Assembly: GCF_018882295.1 (NCBI RefSeq)
Contig: NZ_JACVOR010000002.1
Location: forward strand, 682,001 to 746,000
DNA length: 64,000 nucleotides
Direction of reading: 5' to 3'
Source of the DNA: Polynucleobacter sp. 80A-SIGWE
GTDB lineage: Bacteria; Pseudomonadota; Gammaproteobacteria; Burkholderiales; Burkholderiaceae
A program made the position numbers and the translations under genes. Positions 26,492-34,688 of this stretch are shown here, piece after piece. The notes below the pieces were generated by a model that had not been told where the DNA came from, searched no databases, and saw nothing but the letters and a program-made list of their open reading frames with translations. Positions within the stretch are counted from its first letter, which is position 1, and the number at the start of each line of letters is the position of its first letter.

Positions 26492-27189
26492 GAAATTCAT
26501 TTAAATTACATTGCGCATTGAGCGCTGCTTTTCTAGGCTTTTCTAGCCTTGTATTGGCTCAAACAGCAGATCAAATTGCGGATTTCACAAAAGCGGCTAA
26601 ATTTGACGACGTTTCAGAGGTTCAATCTTTGATTAAGGCTGGCGTTAGTCCCAATACATTAGATCCCAAGGGCAACCCGATGCTGATTGTGGCCATTCGA
26701 GATAAATCCCTCAAAGTTGCAGACCTCCTTATTGCAAACCCAAATACTGATATCAATCTGGCCAATAAAAGCGGTGAAAATCCCCTCATGATGGCCTCAA
26801 TTGAGGGTGAACTTCCTTTGGTAGAGACTTTAGTGCTCAAAAAGAAGGCTGATGTAAATAAGTCTGGTTGGACACCTTTGCATTACGCCTGCACAACTGG
26901 AAAGCTCAGTGTTGCTCAATTCTTGGTGGCCAATGGCGCCAAAGTGAATGCATTAAGCACCAGCGATACAACACCATTAATGATGGCCGTTAGCTCTGGA
27001 AATGAGCAACTAATTAAGTTCCTGCTGAATAACGGCGCTGACTTGCGCATGCGCAATCATGAAGGCTATTCAGCCATTGATGTGGCGGCTTTATTTAGCA
27101 AGGAAGATATACGTGAGGGTTTGATATCCCGTTGGGAGAAGCTCTATAAACAGCCATATCCAGGCGGTCCTAAGAAGATTCCTTCATAA
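26488..27189 (+). CDS. Secreted ankyrin-repeat protein
   Basis: The product is 233 residues with a signal peptide (cleavage near LVLAQ, residue 25). At least four ankyrin repeats are visible: DVSEVQSLIKAGVSPNT, GNPMLIVAIRDKSLKVADLLI, GWTPLHYACTTGKLSVAQFLVANGA, and TPLMMAVSSGNEQLIKFLLNNGADL. It is thus a small periplasmic repeat protein, probably for protein-protein contacts. Its start overlaps the tatD stop, so it is coupled to the replication genes even though it should be exported. The partner is unknown. Confidence 0.85.
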   Translation: MRNSFKLHCALSAAFLGFSSLVLAQTADQIADFTKAAKFDDVSEVQSLIKAGVSPNTLDPKGNPMLIVAIRDKSLKVADLLIANPNTDINLANKSGENPLMMASIEGELPLVETLVLKKKADVNKSGWTPLHYACTTGKLSVAQFLVANGAKVNALSTSDTTPLMMAVSSGNEQLIKFLLNNGADLRMRNHEGYSAIDVAALFSKEDIREGLISRWEKLYKQPYPGGPKKIPS

Positions 27190-27190
27190 G

Positions 27191-27229
27191 TGACATATGT
27201 ATTACTTGCGTATAATCATTATTATGTCA
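27191..27229 (+). promoter_or_regulatory. Putative promoter of the channel gene flanked by an inverted repeat
   Basis: A TATAAT box at 27211-27216 lies between TGACATA (27191-27197) and its perfect reverse complement TATGTCA (27223-27229). No convincing -35 box stands at normal spacing, so an activator or repressor binding the repeat is possible. The coding start is 46 bases further on, at 27275. Confidence 0.4.
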
Positions 27230-27274
27230 AATAAGAAATACAAATAAGAAAGCATCATCAAATAAGCACTTCGT

Positions 27275-27814
27275 ATGAACCTCATTGATCATTTCATCAA
27301 ACTTCCAGGCTTTAGTAGCCTACCTAGTTTCAGCACCCTGTTCTCTGAGATTAATACGGACATGGGCAATAGCGAGATTTGGTTTGTACTGATTCTGGCA
27401 TGCTTAATGCTGACATTTCACGGTGTTGCGGTATTGATGATTGCCGGTGCTTTTCATTGGTTGGATCGCAAGCTTGAAAATAAACGTGTGTACGGGGCAA
27501 ATTTCCTGTCGTATTTCATCGCCATTTTGTTGATTATTGCCAGTCATTTCATAGAAATTGTTGCCTGGTCTTATATTTGCGTTGCTTTGCAGGTGTTTCC
27601 AACCAATCCTCAGACTTTCTACTTTGCTGGCGAAATGTACACCACGGTTGGCTATGGTGATTACACGCTTTCAGAGCGCTGGAGAATCTTGCCGATCATC
27701 ATCTCGTTCTCGGGCATCTTTGCCGTATCAATGTCAGGGGCTGCCTTGTATTCCATGATGGGTGCCTTATTGAACCGTTCAAACCAGAATCCTAAGTCCG
27801 GGTCTGGATTCTAA
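27275..27814 (+). CDS. Potassium-channel-like membrane protein (Ion_trans_2)
   Basis: The product is 179 residues with about three membrane helices and a pore loop. The selectivity-filter sequence TTVGYGDY lies near residues 126-133, followed by the last helix (RILPIIISFSGIFAVSMSGAALY). There is no cytosolic RCK or cyclic-nucleotide-binding domain, so the protein is a minimal channel. It probably conducts potassium and needs to assemble as a tetramer. It follows the ankyrin gene by 85 bases with its own candidate promoter. Confidence 0.83.
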   Translation: MNLIDHFIKLPGFSSLPSFSTLFSEINTDMGNSEIWFVLILACLMLTFHGVAVLMIAGAFHWLDRKLENKRVYGANFLSYFIAILLIIASHFIEIVAWSYICVALQVFPTNPQTFYFAGEMYTTVGYGDYTLSERWRILPIIISFSGIFAVSMSGAALYSMMGALLNRSNQNPKSGSGF

Positions 27815-27841
27815 AAAGGCTGGGTTTGGCGGTTTTTTAGT

Positions 27842-28870
27842 CTAATTAACGAGCTTTGCTTTATCAATAGGCGCCTTCTGCTTAAAGACTAGTTCTAAAA
27901 CGCGTCCATTGGACTCTAGAGAGCGCATTCTACCTGGCAGCCAATCGAGGTCTTTTGCAAGCCAAATATCGACCTGACGCTTGTATGGATCGTTTTCACG
28001 CTGCATGAGTGCGTAATGTCGATTCACCGACTTTCCTAGGCTTGGAATAGCTTCGGACTCTTCTTCACCATAGCTCTTAAATTGCCACATTTCTAGCGTG
28101 TTGAAGTCGACCACAGGAAGTGCCCGAATACTGCCGGCATCATCAATTTTGTCGCTGCCATTCAATAGTGAGGCAAATTGGAACATCAGGCTAAATCGAT
28201 CTTGGGTTCCTGGCAATAAATCGGGGGTGAAGTCTGGCTTCTCAGAAAAGTACATCTTCCCTGCTCCATTCTGATCTCGATCGAATCTTGAGTAACGCGG
28301 GGGTTTTGTTCCACGTTGCGTCCAGTAAATAGAGGGCGCTATTCCATATGCATCAACTGAGCCGCGGGATTCAAATACAAATGGGCCAACAACTGCGTAA
28401 GGTATGTTGATATACAAACGGTAATTATTACCCTCAGTAATCCAGTCCAATTGAGCGGTTTGATAGAGTTGTCCATCAACATAGGCATCGAAATAATAGG
28501 TTCCAGAATCTGGAAGACGAAAAGCCTGACCAGATTGATTGCCTAATGCCCCCTGCTCTCCTTTGCCTGCATCTGAAATCGGATCTGCAGATACAGCATT
28601 GGTTTTCTTGGGTATAGTTTTTTTCTTTGGTGCGCTGCTAAGTTGTATCTTTTTAGGTGGCTCAACACGAAGTTCTGTTTTGATAATTAGGTCTTCAGCT
28701 ATAGGTGGTGCGCTACCGAAAGAAATAAAAGGAAGGCCAAAAAATAAAATTAGGTGGCCAAGGACTGATAGGAAAATGGCGGCAATCAGAATCCACAGAG
28801 ATCTTCTGCTTATAGATTGGAATAAATTGCCAAATGAATCAATCAAGAAATCAATGCTCGATAAATTCAA
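27842..28870 (-). CDS. DUF3108 protein with TonB-like N-terminus
   Basis: The product is 342 residues. Residues 25-48 form a membrane helix containing SVLGH (Ser35 to His39), matching the SxxxH pattern of the TonB anchor. A Pro- and Lys-rich linker follows (VEPPKKIQ, SAPKKKTIPKKT, about 68-95), then a DUF3108 domain of beta character in the periplasm (GTYYFDAYVDGQLYQTAQLDW onward). DUF3108 is of unknown function. The gene start overlaps the end of the esterase gene by 20 bases. Whether it couples to ExbBD is an inference. Confidence 0.82.
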   Translation of the reverse strand: MNLSSIDFLIDSFGNLFQSISRRSLWILIAAIFLSVLGHLILFFGLPFISFGSAPPIAEDLIIKTELRVEPPKKIQLSSAPKKKTIPKKTNAVSADPISDAGKGEQGALGNQSGQAFRLPDSGTYYFDAYVDGQLYQTAQLDWITEGNNYRLYINIPYAVVGPFVFESRGSVDAYGIAPSIYWTQRGTKPPRYSRFDRDQNGAGKMYFSEKPDFTPDLLPGTQDRFSLMFQFASLLNGSDKIDDAGSIRALPVVDFNTLEMWQFKSYGEEESEAIPSLGKSVNRHYALMQRENDPYKRQVDIWLAKDLDWLPGRMRSLESNGRVLELVFKQKAPIDKAKLVN

Positions 28871-29438
28871 TTACCGCTGGTAGATGATAGGCGTAGTCGG
28901 CAATACCATGATCACTGCCTTCAAGAATCAATTGCTTGGCACCAGGATAAAAGGTAGACATCTCTTTCCAATCAAGAAGCTCATCACCCTTTGCGGCGAT
29001 TAAAAAATATCGCTCTGGATTGGTAATCTTGTCAACCTGCAAAGCACGTAGCTCATCAATGTACTGAGCTTTGAAATCAAATGGCTCATCACTATCATAA
29101 GCAGTCATCAGCCCAACATGGGGTTCTAATTCTCTAGCCGCATAAACAGCAGGATTTAAAGCAATACCCCTGCATTGATATTTCTCAGCCAGATAGTTTG
29201 TATAGAAACCACCTAAAGAAGATCCGATGATGACTATGCGATGTGCTTTAGATTGGTTGATATGCTTAACCACCATATCGATACTTTCCTTGGGGGATGC
29301 TAGCAATTGAGGGCAATACCATTCATAGGTATTGTCAGGCGTTGATAGCGCCCTCACCGCCTCACCAGTCATCACCGCCTTAGTTGAATTCGGAGAAGAG
29401 CGAAAACCGTGAAGATAAACCAACAGCGTTGTTCTCAT
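28851..29438 (-). CDS. Alpha/beta-hydrolase esterase, YqiA/YcfP (UPF0227) family
   Basis: The product is 195 residues. The start LLVYLHGFRSSPNSTKA, nucleophile elbow IIGSSLGGFYTNYLAEK (Ser near residue 75) and C-terminal EGSDHGI with the catalytic His place it in the YqiA/YcfP esterase family. It is probably a cytosolic esterase for short acyl substrates, true substrate unknown. It overlaps the DUF3108 gene and lies 9 bases past garR, so the whole minus-strand run from hyi to the DUF3108 gene may be one transcript. Confidence 0.88.
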   Translation of the reverse strand: MRTTLLVYLHGFRSSPNSTKAVMTGEAVRALSTPDNTYEWYCPQLLASPKESIDMVVKHINQSKAHRIVIIGSSLGGFYTNYLAEKYQCRGIALNPAVYAARELEPHVGLMTAYDSDEPFDFKAQYIDELRALQVDKITNPERYFLIAAKGDELLDWKEMSTFYPGAKQLILEGSDHGIADYAYHLPAVIEFIEH

Positions 29439-29447
29439 AATCTTCTT

Positions 29448-30344
29448 TTAAGCCTTCTGACCAATTTCAAAGTTCGACATTTTTTCCAAGGCCTTGACCA
29501 TTGCCGAATGATCCCAAGCTTTGCCACCATGAGCGCTGCAGGAGTTCAACAATTCTTGAGCAGTTGCAGTATTAGGCAAGGAGACGCCCAAGGCTTTAGC
29601 ACTACTTAGTGCAAGATTGAGATCTTTTTGATGTAACTCAATCCTAAAGCCAGGATCAAATGTACGTTTAATCATTCGCTCACCATGAACTTCCAAAATC
29701 TTGGAGCTAGCGAAGCCACCCATTAATGCTTCGCGAACTTTAGCAGGATCAGCGCCAGCTTTTGAAGCAAATACCAGTGCTTCAGCAACTGCTTCAATAT
29801 TTAAAGCCACAATAATTTGATTGGCAACCTTCGTAATTTGACCGGCACCATTTGCGCCAACCAAGGTAATGTTTTTACCCATTAATTCAAATACAGGCTT
29901 TACCTTTGCAAAAGTGACCTCACTGCCGCCAACCATAATGGTGAGCGTTGCACCTTTGGCACCAAGTTGACCACCAGAAACAGGCGCATCTAGATACTCG
30001 CATCCAAGGGCATTAATCTTTTGAGCAAACTCTTTTGTTGCGATTGGTGAGATTGAGCTCATATCGACAACAATCTTGCCTTTACTCAATCCAGATGCAA
30101 TACCCTTCTCACCAAACAAAACTTTTTCAACATCGGGGGTGTCGGGCACCATCGTGATGATGATATCTGCCTTACTGGCAACTTCCGCTGGACTAGAGCA
30201 TGAAGTTGCAGAGCTGTTAGATAGTTCTTCCGGAATCTTGCTACGGGTATTAATAAATACTTCGTGACCAGCGGCAACTAGGTGACCCGCCATAGGGGCA
30301 CCCATAATTCCGAGACCAACAAATCCTAGCTTTAACTTACTCAT
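29448..30344 (-). CDS. garR: 2-hydroxy-3-oxopropionate (tartronate semialdehyde) reductase
   Basis: From the ATG at 30344, which follows a GGAAGA ribosome-binding site, the product is 298 residues; a longer frame to 30386 overlaps hyi and is less likely. The Rossmann motif GFVGLGIMGAPMA is at the N-terminus, the DAPVSGGQLGAKGATLTIMVGG substrate loop near 120-140, and the catalytic lysine in GQITKVANQI. It reduces tartronate semialdehyde to glycerate with NAD(P)H. Pairing with hyi supports the glycerate-pathway role over 3-hydroxyisobutyrate dehydrogenase. Confidence 0.88.
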   Translation of the reverse strand: MSKLKLGFVGLGIMGAPMAGHLVAAGHEVFINTRSKIPEELSNSSATSCSSPAEVASKADIIITMVPDTPDVEKVLFGEKGIASGLSKGKIVVDMSSISPIATKEFAQKINALGCEYLDAPVSGGQLGAKGATLTIMVGGSEVTFAKVKPVFELMGKNITLVGANGAGQITKVANQIIVALNIEAVAEALVFASKAGADPAKVREALMGGFASSKILEVHGERMIKRTFDPGFRIELHQKDLNLALSSAKALGVSLPNTATAQELLNSCSAHGGKAWDHSAMVKALEKMSNFEIGQKA

Positions 30345-30358
30345 GATGTCTTCCTTTT

Positions 30359-31141
30359 TTATTCTTGTTCGTATTGACTCATCCACCCAAGACCTGCCTC
30401 GGTGGATTTAAGGGGTTTGTATTCACAGCCAATATAGCCTTCGTAACCAAGGCGATCTAACAGGCCGAAAAGATATTCGTAATTGATTTCACCGGTACCT
30501 GGCTCATTTCGGCCTGGGTTATCGGCCAGTTGAATATGGGCTATTCGATTGAGGTGCTTTTGGATGGTATTGCTTAACTCACCCTCCATACGCTGCGCAT
30601 GATAAATGTCGTATTGCAGGAATGCGTTGTCAGCACCCACGGCATCCAAAATAGCAATCCCCTGCTCCGTCTTAGAGAGATAAAAGCCAGGAATATCGAA
30701 GGTGTTAATTGGTTCAATCAATAGCTTTAATCCAACCTTCTTAAGTTCGCTGGCTGCATATTGGAGATTAGCCACAAAAGTGTCGTGAAGTAGTTTTGGA
30801 TCAGATCCTGCTGGAGCCTTCCCAGCGAGGCAATTTAATTGCGGCACTCCAAGAATGATGGCGTACTCAATGGCTTTGGCGACCCCAGACCGGAACTCAT
30901 CAATGCGATCGGGTAAACAAGCAATTCCTCGCTCACCTGCGTTCCAATCGCCGGCGGGGAGATTATGGAGTACCAGCTTTAGGGCGTTGTTGTCTAAAGC
31001 AGATTTAATCTCTTGAACATCAAATTCATAGGGAAAGAGAAATTCAACGGCCTTGAACCCGCCAGTCTTAGCAAGTGCAAAGCGTTCCAAAAATGGAACT
31101 TCATTAAACAGCATAGTGAGGTTAGCGGCAAAACGGGGCAT
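30359..31141 (-). CDS. hyi: Hydroxypyruvate isomerase
   Basis: From the ATG at 31141 (preceded by AAAAGGAATGAG) the product is 260 residues. It has the TIM-barrel pattern of Hyi: PRFAANLTMLFNEVPFLERF at the start, KLLIEPINTFDIPGFYL in the middle, and GEINYEYLF plus IGCEYKP at the end, with Glu and His metal ligands. It interconverts hydroxypyruvate and tartronate semialdehyde, feeding GarR, whose gene starts 14 bases on. The glyoxylate carboligase gene that usually accompanies this pair is not adjacent here. Confidence 0.9.
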   Translation of the reverse strand: MPRFAANLTMLFNEVPFLERFALAKTGGFKAVEFLFPYEFDVQEIKSALDNNALKLVLHNLPAGDWNAGERGIACLPDRIDEFRSGVAKAIEYAIILGVPQLNCLAGKAPAGSDPKLLHDTFVANLQYAASELKKVGLKLLIEPINTFDIPGFYLSKTEQGIAILDAVGADNAFLQYDIYHAQRMEGELSNTIQKHLNRIAHIQLADNPGRNEPGTGEINYEYLFGLLDRLGYEGYIGCEYKPLKSTEAGLGWMSQYEQE

Positions 31142-31293
31142 CTCATTCCTTTTGATCAAGGCGCTACAGAAGAACTGATGTTATCAAAGAAGCCTATAAA
31201 TTTCCTTGAGCGCCAAAGGATGGCGTTTTAGGTCAAATTGGGGACAAAAATACGCTAATATCACTATAGAAGCACTTAATATTAAGGAAAGTT

Positions 31294-31893
31294 ATGAAAA
31301 TTAAATTCGCCCCAATTACCCTCGTAGCCGCAGCTCTACTTTCAGGCCCAGCACTTGTGATGGCTCAAACACCTACCGCAGCAAATGCTGTAGTTGTTGA
31401 TGCAGCTGTTACTGACAACATTTTCCAGTTGTACGAAGGAACAGTTACCAAGATTGATAAGAAAACACGTACGATTTTCTTTAAAAACAATGAAGGTGAA
31501 TCTAAATTTGTAGCTGGCCCAGAGATCAAGAATTTTGATCAAATCAAAAAAGGTGATCGCCTAAGCGTTACTTATGAATTGGCTGTAGCAATTGAGTTAA
31601 TCAAGACTAAGAGTGATGGCATTCGTAGCAAAGTAGAAACTTCATCAGAAGTAGCCTCTAAACCTGGTGAAAAGCCGACTCGCACAATTACAAACACAAC
31701 AACGATCATTGCTGACATTGTTGCAGTTGATCGCACTAAGAAATTGGTTTCCGTTAAGGGGCCAAGTGGAAAAGTTACTGTAGTGACAGTTAAGAACCCA
31801 CAATTGTTAGCTGATGTGAATGTTGGTGAGCAGGTTAAAGTAATTTACTTCGATGCGATGGCTGCATCTATTACTTCGCCTAAAAAGAAATAA
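31294..31893 (+). CDS. Unrecognised secreted protein with two similar beta domains
   Basis: The product is 199 residues with a signal peptide (cleavage near LVMAQ, residue 25). I do not recognise a named family. The mature part seems to hold two related segments: YEGTVTKIDKKTRTIFFKN...GDRLSVTYELAVA (about 49-100) and ADIVAVDRTKKLVSVKGP...GEQVKVIYFDAMA (about 140-191). Both follow the pattern 'conversion of a V/I-x-x-[VI]-D-x-K/R-T-K/R strand, then G-[DE]-x-[VL]-x-V-x-Y'. This suggests an internal duplication of a small OB-like or DUF5666-type barrel. It stands alone after hyi, which is divergent, with a good ribosome-binding site (AAGGAAAG). Confidence 0.7.
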   Translation: MKIKFAPITLVAAALLSGPALVMAQTPTAANAVVVDAAVTDNIFQLYEGTVTKIDKKTRTIFFKNNEGESKFVAGPEIKNFDQIKKGDRLSVTYELAVAIELIKTKSDGIRSKVETSSEVASKPGEKPTRTITNTTTIIADIVAVDRTKKLVSVKGPSGKVTVVTVKNPQLLADVNVGEQVKVIYFDAMAASITSPKKK

Positions 31894-31915
31894 GGTATTC
31901 GGTAATTCGTTGTAA

Positions 31916-32755
31916 ATGCAGGGATCTCACTTGAGCATTCGTATCTTTTGGATCCTTGCACTTTCCACCCTCCTCTCAGCCTGTGCCAACACTACTAGGC
32001 CTGGAGCTGTCGGTGTAAATCGATCGCAATTCATGATGGCTTCTTCAGAGGATGTGAATCGCCTCTCTGCTGCAAGTTATAGCGAGCAAAATCAAAAAGC
32101 AAAAGAAAAAAATATACTGGTCACGTCAGGACCTACCTATGATCGCTTGAAGTTCATAGCAAATCGACTCATTCCACAGACCGAGGCATTCCGCGATGAC
32201 ACTAGACAATGGGATTGGCGCCTAACCCTCATTGATGCGCCAATACTAAATGCTAGTTGTGCACCAGGTGGAAAGATTACTTTCTATACCGGGATCATTG
32301 AACAGTTGAATCTCAATGATGATGAAATTGCCGCCATCATGGGTCATGAAATCGCTCATGCATTAAGAGAGCATGGTAGAGAGCGCGTCTCTCAGGCCGC
32401 AGCCCAAAATATATTGGTCAATATTGCTATGGCAGTGGCTGGGCCATATGGCTCTGCAGTAAGCGCTGCCAACCAAGTAGCGCAATACGCGATTGTGTTG
32501 CCTAACTCTAGAGAAAATGAATCTGAAGCCGATGCAATCGGTTTAGAGCTCGCAGCAAGAGCTGGTTATAACCCTATGGGCGCAATTAGTGTTTGGCAAA
32601 AGATGCTGAAGGCAACTAAAGATAAGAGCACCCCAGAGTTTTTATCCACTCACCCTTCCGGCGAAACTCGCATAGAGCAATTGACTGCGCTGATGCCTTC
32701 GGTTGAGCCTCTTTATAAAGCTGCGCCTAAACCATCACCAACTAAGAAGTTGTAA
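31916..32755 (+). CDS. M48 family metallopeptidase, lipoprotein (BepA/LoiP-like)
   Basis: The product is 279 residues. A lipobox (LLSACA, cysteine near residue 23) follows a hydrophobic signal, so it is probably anchored to the outer membrane. The zinc motif HEIAHALREH contains HEXXH, and the third ligand lies in ENESEADAIG, as in M48 proteases. Such proteins degrade or help assemble outer-membrane proteins. It lies 22 bases after the two-repeat secreted protein and is followed by a strong hairpin terminator. Confidence 0.92.
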   Translation: MQGSHLSIRIFWILALSTLLSACANTTRPGAVGVNRSQFMMASSEDVNRLSAASYSEQNQKAKEKNILVTSGPTYDRLKFIANRLIPQTEAFRDDTRQWDWRLTLIDAPILNASCAPGGKITFYTGIIEQLNLNDDEIAAIMGHEIAHALREHGRERVSQAAAQNILVNIAMAVAGPYGSAVSAANQVAQYAIVLPNSRENESEADAIGLELAARAGYNPMGAISVWQKMLKATKDKSTPEFLSTHPSGETRIEQLTALMPSVEPLYKAAPKPSPTKKL

Positions 32756-32773
32756 AAGGATTTCTTGAAATGA

Positions 32774-32800
32774 AAAAAGCCCCTTATACAGGGGCTTTTT
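32774..32800. terminator. Bidirectional intrinsic terminator
   Basis: AAAAAGCCCC (32774-32783) pairs perfectly with GGGGCTTTTT (32791-32800) around a seven-base loop. The A and T tracts serve both strands: it ends the M48 protease transcript (+) and the tRNA transcript (-). Confidence 0.92.
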
Positions 32801-32809
32801 AAACTTACT

Positions 32810-32886
32810 TGGCGGAGCGGACGGGACTCGAACCCGCGACCCTCGGCGTGACAGGCCGATATTCTAACCAACTGAACTACCGCTCC
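32810..32886 (-). tRNA. tRNA-Asp (anticodon GTC)
   Basis: On the minus strand the cloverleaf begins GGAGCGG and ends CCGCTCC-G-CCA with encoded CCA. The anticodon loop reads CTGTCAC (GTC). TGGTTAGAA in the D arm and GTTCGAGTC in the T arm are normal. It is the last of three tRNA genes downstream of gltX and is followed by the bidirectional terminator. Confidence 0.96.
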
Positions 32887-32943
32887 AAGTACATCGCATG
32901 CTACTTGTGTCACTTCATACTACTCACAACTAGCCAAAATTAT

Positions 32944-33019
32944 TGGCGTCCCCAGGGGGATTCGAACCCCCGTACTCACCGTGAAAGGGTGATGTCCTAG
33001 GCCTCTAGACGATGGGGAC
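32944..33019 (-). tRNA. tRNA-Glu (anticodon TTC)
   Basis: The minus-strand cloverleaf is 76 bases, begins GTCCCCA and ends TGGGGAC-G-CCA with encoded CCA. The anticodon loop is CTTTCAC (TTC). The T arm has GGTTCGAATCC. This is the substrate tRNA of GltX, whose gene lies about 200 bases upstream on the same strand. Confidence 0.96.
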
Positions 33020-33059
33020 CTGGACTACTAATAAAACTAATACTGCTATTTTAAATGCT

Positions 33060-33135
<76 letters not shown>

Positions 33136-33216
33136 GTAATCTCGCTAAAAATCCACAAGACACTCAAAACAATCCAAGATTTTATCCTATTTTTGTAGGA
33201 GGACGCAAATTCTGCC

Positions 33217-34620
33217 TTAGACGACCTTGGAGAGCCTTTCTACAGCTTCATCCTTACCCAAAACAACCAAGACAGAATCAATGGCTGGGGTCTGTGTTGA
33301 AGCAAATAAGGCGTAACGGACAGGCATTGCTAATGCTGGCATTTTGATCTGATGCTTGGCTAAAACTTCTTTAAAAGCTGCGCCATAGGCCGCTTTTGTA
33401 TGCTCCGCAGATTTAATCGCCTCGATCAAATCTTTGAGAGCCGGAACGATTTCAGCTGGGATATTTGCAGCAATTTGTTCAGGATTGTGCGCTGGTGCCG
33501 GCAGGTAAAAAAGCTTTGCTCCCTCAGCGATTTCAATCAAGGTGTTTGCACGGTCTTTCAGTAGCGCAACTACTTGGACAAAGTCCGGGCCCTTCTCTGT
33601 ATCTATACCCAACTCGTGCGCAAAAGGCTTAGTTGCTTCAGCAAGACCAACTGGATCTGCATTCTGAATATATTGATGATTTAGCCAAAGCAATTTTTCA
33701 GGATTATGCTGTGCTGGTGATCTACCAAGGCTAGCCAAGTCAAACCAATTCACAAACTGCTCTTTTGTGAAAATCTCTGCATCACCGTGAGACCAACCCA
33801 GTCTTGCTAAGTAATTCAGAATGGCTTCTGGCAAGTACCCTGCTTTTTGGTAATCGCGCACGCTCATGGCGCCATTGCGCTTGCTCATTTTTTCACCAGA
33901 ATCATTCAAGACTGTTGGTAAATGGGCATAAACCGGCGGCGTGCCACCGAGCGCCTTCATGATGTTAATTTGGCGAGGCGTGTTATTCACATGATCATCA
34001 CCACGAATTACGTGTGTGATGTTCATATCAAGGTCGTCCACCACAACGCAGAAGTTATAAGTTGGCGTACCATCAGGGCGAGCAATCACCAAATCATCTA
34101 ACTCATCATTGCTAATTTCAATCTTGCCTTTCACTGCATCTTCCCAGATAACGGATCCGCCGATGGGATTCTTAAAGCGAATCACCGGCAGAATGCCTTC
34201 TGGAATATCGGGCAAAGTTTTGCCAGGTTCTGGGCGCCATTGACCGTTATAGCGCGGCTTTTCCTTGTTGGCCATCTGTTGATCGCGTAGCTTATTGAGC
34301 TCTTCTTCGCTCATATAGCAAGGGTAAGCAAGGCCTGCATCTAGCATCTGCTTAACCACTTCACGATAACGATCAATGCGTTGCATTTGATAAATCGGGC
34401 CCTCATCCAAATCTAGGCCAAGCCAAGCCATACCTTCAATAATGACGTCGACTGCCTCCTGGGTGGAACGCTCTACATCGGTATCCTCGATACGCAAGAT
34501 GAAATCGCCTTTGTTGTGACGGGCAAAAGCCCATGGATACAAAGCGCTGCGAAGGTTGCCCAAGTGAATGAAGCCCGTTGGACTGGGGGCGAAACGTGTA
34601 CGTATATGCATAAATGACAT
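33217..34620 (-). CDS. gltX: Glutamyl-tRNA synthetase
   Basis: The product is 467 residues, normal for the bacterial enzyme. The HIGH-type motif is [13 protein letters not shown] near residues 11-23, and KMSKR appears near 246-250. It attaches glutamate to tRNA-Glu. Three tRNA genes including tRNA-Glu follow on the same strand with no clear terminator between, so read-through may link the enzyme with its tRNA. A second ATG three codons in (34611) is an alternative start. The gene is divergent from hslO. Confidence 0.96.
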   Translation of the reverse strand: MSFMHIRTRFAPSPTGFIHLGNLRSALYPWAFARHNKGDFILRIEDTDVERSTQEAVDVIIEGMAWLGLDLDEGPIYQMQRIDRYREVVKQMLDAGLAYPCYMSEEELNKLRDQQMANKEKPRYNGQWRPEPGKTLPDIPEGILPVIRFKNPIGGSVIWEDAVKGKIEISNDELDDLVIARPDGTPTYNFCVVVDDLDMNITHVIRGDDHVNNTPRQINIMKALGGTPPVYAHLPTVLNDSGEKMSKRNGAMSVRDYQKAGYLPEAILNYLARLGWSHGDAEIFTKEQFVNWFDLASLGRSPAQHNPEKLLWLNHQYIQNADPVGLAEATKPFAHELGIDTEKGPDFVQVVALLKDRANTLIEIAEGAKLFYLPAPAHNPEQIAANIPAEIVPALKDLIEAIKSAEHTKAAYGAAFKEVLAKHQIKMPALAMPVRYALFASTQTPAIDSVLVVLGKDEAVERLSKVV

Positions 34621-34688
34621 TATCTCAGGTCAGCCTAGGATTTCATCATTTAGCACCTTGACCCTCAAAAAAGTGGATACTTTCACCT

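Noticed and set aside
27815..27841. Possible terminator between the channel gene and the DUF3108 gene (A-rich and T-rich ends).
   Set aside because: The two arms do not pair well; no stem longer than a few bases forms.
32713..33000. Open frames on both strands across the tRNA-Asp and tRNA-Glu genes.
   Set aside because: They translate the tRNA sequences themselves, a common false prediction, and have no ribosome-binding site of note.
34621..34688. Sigma-32 promoter for hslO.
   Set aside because: A CTTGACC-like -35 is present but no CCCAT-type -10 box follows at the right spacing.
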